DNA of 64,000 bases from Lentinus brumalis (lineage: Eukaryota > Basidiomycota > Agaricomycetes > Polyporales > Polyporaceae), in NCBI GenBank assembly GCA_001792895.1, contig MARA01000019.1, forward strand, positions 620,001 to 684,000, read 5' to 3'. The notes under the pieces were generated by a model. That model had not been told where the DNA came from, ran no database searches, and saw nothing but the letters and a program-made list of their open reading frames with translations. This document shows positions 58,150-64,000 of the stretch, in pieces (positions within the stretch are counted from its first letter, which is position 1; every line of letters starts with the position of its first letter). The position numbers and the translations under genes are program-made.

Positions 58150-58475
58150 CGTGAATCGTGGACGGTGGAGAGCAAGGAGTGTGCGTGCCGCATTCGCTCG
58201 ACGCAGCACCGAAATGACCGCATGCCGTCCGTGCCGAGGCCCGTGGGAACGCAGCGTAGCCGAGAGCCCGCTGATATTTCAGACTCCGCGCTTGTCCGGC
58301 GATTTTTTGGATTTTAGGGCGGCGTGAGTTTTCGATGCAGGCTGATCGATTCCGATGGCTGCTCGTCCGCTCCCTCTTCTCTCCTCCTCCTCCTCCTCCT
58401 CGTTCCTCGCGACTTGCATACGACAGCCGTAGGGCACTCCACGTCTCCAGCGTACTCTGCGCAAAGAAAAGGAAC
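58150..58475. promoter_or_regulatory. Shared divergent upstream region of the GPI-like gene and OLA1
   Basis: 326 bp between divergent starts. A run of TCC/CTC (58375-58405) precedes the OLA1 start; such pyrimidine tracts are common in promoters of highly expressed fungal genes. No TATA box. Confidence 0.5.
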
Positions 58476-60339
58476 ATGCCGCCTAAGAAGGCCCCCGTCG
58501 AGAAAAAGGTCCTCCTCGGACGGCCAGGAAACAACCTCAAGATCGGTATCGTAGGTCTGTTTCAGTTCCTGCGTCGGTGGTCCTCCAAGCTCACACGACG
58601 CGTTGCTAGGCCTCCCAAACGTAGGAAAGTCGTCCTTCTTCAACGTCCTCTCCAAGACAGGTCGGTTTTCGTCTTTGCGCGACAGTGTCCGAGCTCACAT
58701 AGTTTCGTAGACCTCGGAAAGGCGGCCAACTTCCCGTATGCTACCATCAACCCTGAGGTACGTCGCGCATCTTTTCACTGGTATAATGTGCAGCATGCCG
58801 ACTGCTTGACCACGACCAGGAAGCCCGTATCCCCGTCCCGGACCCTCGTTTTGACTGGCTCTGCGAGACCTACAAGCCCGCGTCCCGCGTCCCCGCACAC
58901 CTGACGTGCATCGACATCGCCGGTCTCACCGCGGGCGCGTCGACGGGCGCGGGCCTCGGCAACGCGTTCCTGGCCAACGTGCGCGCCGTCGACGGCATCT
59001 TCCAGGTCGTGCGCGCGTTCGACGACGCGGAGGTCATCCACGTCGAGGGCGACGTCGACCCGATCCGCGACATGGAGATCATCTCGACGGAGCTGCGCCT
59101 GAAGGACATCGAGTGGGTCGAGAAGCACCTCGAGGGCCTCAAGAAGACCGGCCGCTCGCTCGGGAACTCGTCCCTCGCGGACAAGCAGAAGAAGGAGGAG
59201 ATCGCGATGGTCCAGAAGGTCTACGACGTCTTGACGAAGGAGAACAAGGACGTGCGCAAGCACCCGTGGAACGCCAAAGAGGTGAGTGTCTGCGCCTTCG
59301 GTTGTCGGTGTTGTAGTATTGTTGCTGCTATTTCTTCTTCGTGTGATGACAAAGAGCACCTACGCTCGATAACCCAGCTCGTCGACGGCGGGAGTAACGC
59401 CCCATTATGCCTATGAGATCATGGATTCATCTGACTTTTTTATTCACATTTCCGTCGAGTTGTTTTGACTGGTTGCTGACTCCGTTCCTCCAGGTAAATA
59501 TCCCGCTCGTACACGCACGGCGTTCTCGCCTATAAGATGACAAAGAGCCCAAGGCTCGATAACCCAGCTCGCCGAGGCGGGAGTAACGCCCCAACATGCC
59601 CATGAGAATATCTTCCTTCTGACCCCTCCCTTTCTCCTACCCTGCCCTGCCCTACCTCCCTTGCACGACGCTGACCGCGCGCCCCGCAGATCGACGTGGT
59701 GAACGGGCTGTCGCTGCTGACTGCGAAGCCGGTGACGTACCTGGTGAACCTGTCTGAGCGGGACTACGTGCGGAAGAAGAACAAGTGGCTGCCGAAGATC
59801 AAGGCGTGGATCGACGAGCACAACCCGGGGACCCGCTGATCCCGTTCTCGGTCGCGCTGGAGGAGCGGCTGATGCAGATGGGGAGCGACGAGGAGCGCGC
59901 GGAGGAGGAGAAGAGGATCGGGGCGACGAGCGCGCTGGGGAAGATCACGACGGCGGGGTATACGAGTCTGGATCTGATTAGGTACTTTACGTGTGGGCCG
60001 GACGAGGTGCGGGCGTGGACGATTCGGAGGGGGACGAAGGCGCCGCAGGCGGCGGGGGTTATTCAGTGAGTTGTTTGTGTTTTTTTTTGGGAGGAGGGGT
60101 GCTGATGGGTTGGCAGCTCGGACTTTGAGAACAAGTTCGTGTGTGGGGAGATCATGGCGTATGAGGACCTGCGCGAGTATGGGAGCGAAGCGGCCGTGAA
60201 GGCGGCGGGCAAGCTCAAGCAGCAGGGCAAGACGTATGAGAGTGAGTGGTTTCGCGCGTGCTTATTTTTGTTCGTGCAGGTGTTGACGGAGTACACAGTG
60301 GTCGATGGCGACATCGCGTACTGGAAGTCCGGCCAGTAG
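58476..60339 (+). CDS. OLA1: Obg-like ATPase 1 (OLA1/YchF family)
   Basis: Exons 58476-58554, 58610-58660, 58711-58757, 58820-59281, 59690-60065, 60117-60241 and 60299-60339. G1/P-loop GLPNVGKSS spans the exon 1/2 junction; G3-like [10 protein letters not shown] and the [20 protein letters not shown] block follow, and NLSE (the G4 variant that makes the family prefer ATP over GTP) is in exon 5. The end [16 protein letters not shown] to VVDGDIAYW belongs to the TGS domain. The enzyme binds ribosomes and modulates translation and stress responses. One base is missing in GGGG 59827-59830; with it the exons would sum to 393 codons, the normal length for OLA1, so this is almost certainly a sequence error. 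Intron 4 (59282-59689) is 408 nt and holds two snoRNA candidates. Confidence 0.95.
59343..59434 (+). ncRNA. Candidate C/D-box snoRNA 1 in OLA1 intron 4
   Basis: Box C GTGATGA (59343-59349) and box D CTGA (59431-59434) are 92 nt apart end to end, the normal C/D size, within the intron of a translation-related host gene, as is common. A guide-like AACCCAGCTCG (59371-59381) stands directly before a D'-like TCGA (59382-59385). It is complementary (last pair G-U) to the conserved 25S rRNA sequence I remember as UGAGCUGGGUU. The fifth base before D' would face the C of GAGC, which I believe corresponds to yeast Cm2948, guided there by snR69. A terminal stem is not evident. Confidence 0.65.
59534..59622 (+). 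ncRNA. Candidate C/D-box snoRNA 2 in OLA1 intron 4 (paralog of snoRNA 1)
   Basis: Second copy 191 nt downstream: imperfect box C AAGATGA (59534-59540) and box D CTGA (59619-59622). The core GATGACAAAGAGC, CTCGATAACCCAGCTCG and GGCGGGAGTAACGCCCC is kept, while the part before box D has diverged. The guide-like element (59561-59571) is identical to that of copy 1, and the D'-like box is CCGA. The conservation of just this block in a quickly evolving intron is the main support. Confidence 0.6.
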
Positions 60340-60424
60340 AGGGTGTGTGCATACCGTGCTGGGGTCTGGCGTGCTGGAGGCTGTATGTATGTCGTGCGGG
60401 TGTATGTTTTGTCCAGCAGCAGTC

Positions 60425-60430
60425 AATAAA
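60425..60430 (+). terminator. Likely polyadenylation signal of OLA1
   Basis: AATAAA 86 nt after the OLA1 stop codon. Confidence 0.5.
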
Positions 60431-60956
60431 ACGAACTAGAAGCTACCTGAGGCTACCTGTGTGCGAGGCGAGCCGCTGAGCAAGTCTGTATGTAGCGGGG
60501 TTTGCCTCCTGAGTCGTGAGGTCGAGGCCTGAGTTTGCGGGTGTTCTGTTCAATCTGCCGACGAGGCGACTCGGATATCGGGCGATGCCATGAGGATACG
60601 GAACGCTGCACGTCACTAGGATCCATCCTTCCACATGCACATGTCGTGTAAGTGTAAGTAACCCCAACATCGTGTGCTAGTCAACTTGACACAGTCGCGC
60701 TTGGAAGAAGCGAGGTGGCCCCACCGAGCGATCCACATACGTACGTACGGTACACACTGATGTCAGTCTGTACAAACGCCTCCCAGTCAGTCAGCCGAGG
60801 CGCGAAGTGTACTACTGGGCAGTGGGTAAGGACCGTGTTGTGTGGCAGTATGGTAAAGAGCGGATTACATTTGGTATACATGTACAGGACCCCGGCGTCC
60901 GGGAGACGCGCAGCATCTACAGGGTAATAGAGGGACGTGCCGGTCGGTTCTGGTAG

Positions 60957-61001
60957 TGGGGTAGAGTGGGGTGGAGTGGGGTGGGGTGGGGTGGGGTGAG
61001 G
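60957..61001 (+). repeat. GGGGT-rich tract between convergent genes
   Basis: Seven GGGG runs separated by 1-6 nt (units GGGGTAGAGT, GGGGTGGAGT, GGGGT) lie just past the stop of DUF6534 gene D and between it and OLA1. The plus strand could form a G-quadruplex. Confidence 0.8.
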
Positions 61002-61014
61002 AGACGGCTAGACT

Positions 61015-63046
61015 CTAGTACGGCAGCTCGCCGCCCTTGAGGACCTTCATGTCGAGCTCGTCTGCGGTCTCGTATGACGCGCCGTGGTCGTCGTGCTTGA
61101 TGGTCTGCCGCGAGACTTCGATCTGGGAAGACAATCTGATCAGGGTGCATGGAAGGGATGACGCGGCGAAGGTACGTACGACTGCCTGGGGGACTCCGCG
61201 GGGGGAGGAGATGGTGAACTCGGGGGCGCGGCTGTTGGAGGAGAACATGCGGCCGCCGCTGTTCTGGCTTACGTTCCGGAGGTGCGCGCGGGCGTTCAGG
61301 GAGCCGAGGAACGAGTTGGCGTAGACTGCGAGGATCCGGGGTGAGCAGCCGGATGGGGGGAATGGGGAGAGGAGGACGTACGTTTTGTCTGGATCGCGAA
61401 GAAGCCGAGGAAGATGAGGCTGTCTTTCTTGAAGGCGAACTGTGGAAGCAAAGCTGGTGAGAGGCTCGTTCGTGGCCTTTGATGCGGTGACGTACCAAGA
61501 GCACGCAGGCCAAGGACGCTGCGCTGCAGGAAGCTGAGTTGATACGAGCCTATGTCTCGGGCGTGAAGGACGTACCCGGTGATTGCGCCCGTGTTGACGG
61601 TGTATACCAGAATCTTGTTCATTACGCTGTTCGACTCCCTGCGGACAAAGTATGTCAGCTGGACACACGAGATGGTGGAGCGTGGGGGATGCCGCGCACT
61701 TGTGGAAGCTACTCCGGTTCCGCCTCAGGTAGAACGATAGCGTGACTGCGACGAGCAGGTCGACCAGTGCCGCAGCGCCGAGACCGCCGCTGACCGTCAC
61801 CTGTAGTACGATCGTGGTACAAATAAGGTATGTGGTGGGCATGGAGGGAGGCGAGGACGACGCACCAGACCGGCTTTGAGTGCGCGAAGCTCGAGCCAGC
61901 TGGGGTGGGTGTAAGTCAGGATGGTCGACCCTGAGGAGGCGTCAACACACATGTCCCGCGGTCCGGATCTCTGATGAGTGCGTACCGATACCAAAGCCTA
62001 CAGGGCGTAAGGGACACTGGATGTCAGGAAGGAAGGTATTGGTGACTGATGCACGTGCACGAACCTACTCTGCAGAGAGCAAATACTGCCTACGATGACG
62101 CACGTCAATGAAGTGTCGTGTGTGGTAAGGAGATATGTACTCACGATGGGGAAAGTCCAAAGCAGAGACCTCCCGCTGACTTGAATAGCACAATTGAGTA
62201 ACCTCGCCGCGGCGTTCCACCGGGAAGTATGACATACCGACGAATACTCTCCATGTGTAGTAGCTGAGACCTCCACTGAGCGCGGGATCCTGAGACAACT
62301 CATGCAGCCACTCACCCTTGTACGCACAACGCGACGGCCACCTGCGAGCGTTGATCAATATGACGGCACTGCAGCTCGTGAGAACGACGGCACTCACGCT
62401 GGATGCTATCGCGACCTGCGGCGGAGAAGATGGCACGGATCAGACCAGCAGTTCTTTGACGTTCGAAGCATGCTGTCACTTACACCGACACTCCTGCACC
62501 GCCACGGAAGTCCGGGGAGACGTCTCAATTGAGTCTGAGGTCTTCGCGAGAGCCGAAGTGGGGACGTACCGGTCAACGGCAATGAAGCCTAGGAAGTTGG
62601 CGAAACCGGCGATGAGGTATGCATACATGAACGATATGCAGAATGCCGTGTGTACCGACTCCAGGAACCTGTTCGGTGATAAACGCGGACATCTCAGGAA
62701 TAGGTTCGACTTGGAATGCGCGGTGGACTGACCAGACCGTTATCACCTGTGGCCGACATTTGTCAGAAGGCGTCGGGCGACCACGCAGCGAGGACGACTC
62801 ACGAGGTATTTGAGCACACGGGTATCGTTGGGATACTTTTGGAAGTAAATGAACGACTGCAGCGAGGTCATCCCATACAGGCTGCGGGGAAGGAGCGGTT
62901 TGGAAAGTGAACCACGGGTCAAGCGGGGGAAAAACTCACATGCACGCGACGAAGACCGAGACGAACAACCCGCCCATGACCTCCTCGGCGGGGTTTTCGG
63001 AGCCGAAGTCAATCGGGAGAGCTGCGGTAGGTTCTCCTGTGCTCAT
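61015..63046 (-). CDS. DUF6534-type multi-TM membrane protein D
   Basis: ATG at 63046 (MSTGEPTAALPIDFGSENPA); exon 1 63046-62940 ends GGLFVSVFVAC. Exon 2 is 62881-62803 (79 nt, LYGMTSLQSFIYFQKYPNDT), then a 14-nt micro-exon at 62746-62733 (VITVW), then WFLESVHTAFCISFMYAYLI. Later exons read VTVSGGLGAAALVDLLVAVT, FYLRRNR, NKILVYTVNTGAITG, FAFKKDSLIFLGFFAIQTK and YANSFLGSLNAR; a polar tail ends GELPY, stop 61015-61017. It is the most canonical of the four copies: it keeps the RRNR and NTG motifs seen across the family. The splice around 62400 is uncertain because one phase meets a stop. Convergent with OLA1. Confidence 0.83.
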
Positions 63047-63730
63047 GGTGGGGAGGAGGAGGAGGAGGAGGATGGAAAAGCGGGCGCAGAGCGGGCATTC
63101 CGTTATTTGACTCGTGCGATCTTGTAGGGCCTTCGAATTCGGATGTTCTCAGCAGCATTGGCCAAGACACAACCCCTCAGAAAGCTTGCCCCAGATTCCG
63201 CGCTACTCCGCGGCCGGGGATTCCGCTTCCGATGATGGTGGGTGAGACGATCTAGATTCGTGGCCGGAAAGATACTTCATGACGAGTACTCGAATAAGTA
63301 GTGCGCCCGGTGTGAGCCCACTGCGTTCGGGGGATCTGAAGCATCTGATCATTTGGTTGCTCCGCTTTCATGATGGATTAGACTATTGTGTGGTGCTTGC
63401 ATGCTGCTGTGCCTGATAGGTTGAATAGTGGGCGCCGCCGTTGGGAGGGGGGTTCAGCCGAGGGAAAGCCATGCAGCAGAAGTTCAAGTAGGTATCTAGC
63501 TTTAGCCTGGAGAACTCCCAAAACGTCGAAGAGTTTACAAGGCCACGGTGACGATAGCGGCGTACACGGACCTGAGTATATACGCTGGGATCATCCTCGA
63601 TCGTCTCATCACATGGCAGATAATGTAAGATCTCGGTGGCGTCCAGTCGTCTGTTTATGTAGAACGCCAACATAGGGGATGCTTGCTTGGCCGGGCCTTA
63701 CCATAGCAGTCTAGCGTGCCGTGCGGTCGA
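63047..63730. other. Spacer, no gene recognised
   Basis: It should contain the promoter of DUF6534 gene D. A 96-codon minus-strand frame (63383-63673) has no motif. Confidence 0.4.
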
Positions 63731-64000
63731 CTAGGAGATGGGGGCCGACGTCAGACTCATACCGCGTAACCGCGATGCATCATTTGCGGGAGCGGGGCCA
63801 GCCGCGCCGGGTCTCAGGTCTGTACATGTGGGAGTAGGTGAATATTGCAGCTTGATGGAAGCATGTGTTCAGAGGCAGTCGTGCACACACTCACCGATGC
63901 CCTTCGGATTCGAGCGCGTCCCTGATGAATGCTCTGCGATGGTCGAGACCTTGCGTAGTTCGCGCTCGAGAGGGACCTTTGGTGTGCAGGAGTGGCTACA
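63731..64000 (-). CDS. 3' end of an unidentified gene entering from the right edge (partial)
   Basis: An open frame from the edge to 63895 (reading PLERELRKVSTIAEHSS) ends at a GTGAGT donor. An acceptor ACATGTACAG at 63829-63820 leads to a second exon from 63819 that stays open to TAG at 63733-63731. Phase matches (1+2). Only about 63 residues are visible and the family is not recognised. Confidence 0.45.

Noticed and set aside
59371..59401. The snoRNA block GGCGGGAGTAACGCC as a guide to 25S rRNA
   Set aside because: It matches 25S rRNA in the sense, not antisense, orientation and forms a GGCG/CGCC hairpin, so it cannot be the guide.
1..64000. CRISPR arrays, rRNA genes, tRNA genes
   Set aside because: No regularly spaced repeats, no rRNA blocks and no clear A/B-box tRNA fold were found by eye; a tRNAscan run would be needed to exclude an intron-containing tRNA.

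Overview
The window looks like the nuclear genome of a wood- or litter-decay Agaricomycete, probably Polyporales. The evidence is GC-rich coding DNA, genes split by many introns of about 50-65 nt with GTRNGT donors, a DyP-type peroxidase, a GH105 hydrolase, four copies of the basidiomycete multi-TM family I recognise as DUF6534, and an F-box/LRR-like protein. The order assignment is inference.

Layout. 1-3.9 kb: a LINE-type retrotransposon on the minus strand (gag-like ORF1 plus an EEP-endonuclease ORF2 running off the left edge). 5.2-8.0 kb: a single-pass membrane protein. 9.0-11.8 kb: two tandem HSD17B12/KAR-like short-chain dehydrogenases (family SDR-1). 12.1-17.6 kb: a small basic protein, a SARAF-like protein and an F-box-like protein. 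18.8-24.6 kb: two tandem DUF6534 genes. 26.5-27.7 kb: a second kind of SDR (family SDR-2). 27.9-32.6 kb: an MFS transporter divergent from Mediator subunit MED19. 33.4-37.3 kb: a Dal5-like MFS permease divergent from GH105. 38.2-45.2 kb: an IVY1-like BAR gene followed by two SDR-2 genes that arose by tandem segmental duplication, with a decayed BAR-gene fragment between them. 45.6-46.7 kb: a third SDR-1 copy. 47.7-50.0 kb: a third DUF6534 gene. 50.3-52.1 kb: DyP peroxidase. 53.8-58.1 kb: an OPT oligopeptide transporter and a secreted/GPI-like protein. 58.5-60.3 kb: the OLA1 (YchF-type) ATPase with two candidate C/D-box snoRNAs in one intron. 61.0-63.0 kb: a fourth DUF6534 gene. A partial gene enters from the right edge.

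Three points stand out. (1) Nine otherwise good genes each lack exactly one base inside or beside a short G or C run, including the essential-type gene OLA1. This pattern points to sequence or assembly error, not to nine pseudogenes. (2) Intron 4 of OLA1 carries two related C/D-box snoRNA candidates sharing an element complementary to a conserved 25S rRNA segment. (3) The four DUF6534 genes share a 79-nt exon; in three of them the next exon is only 14 nt, and in the fourth it is fused to its neighbour.

Gene models were spliced by eye from splice-site motifs, reading frame and comparison between paralogs. Names of families rest on recognised motifs, not on searches.
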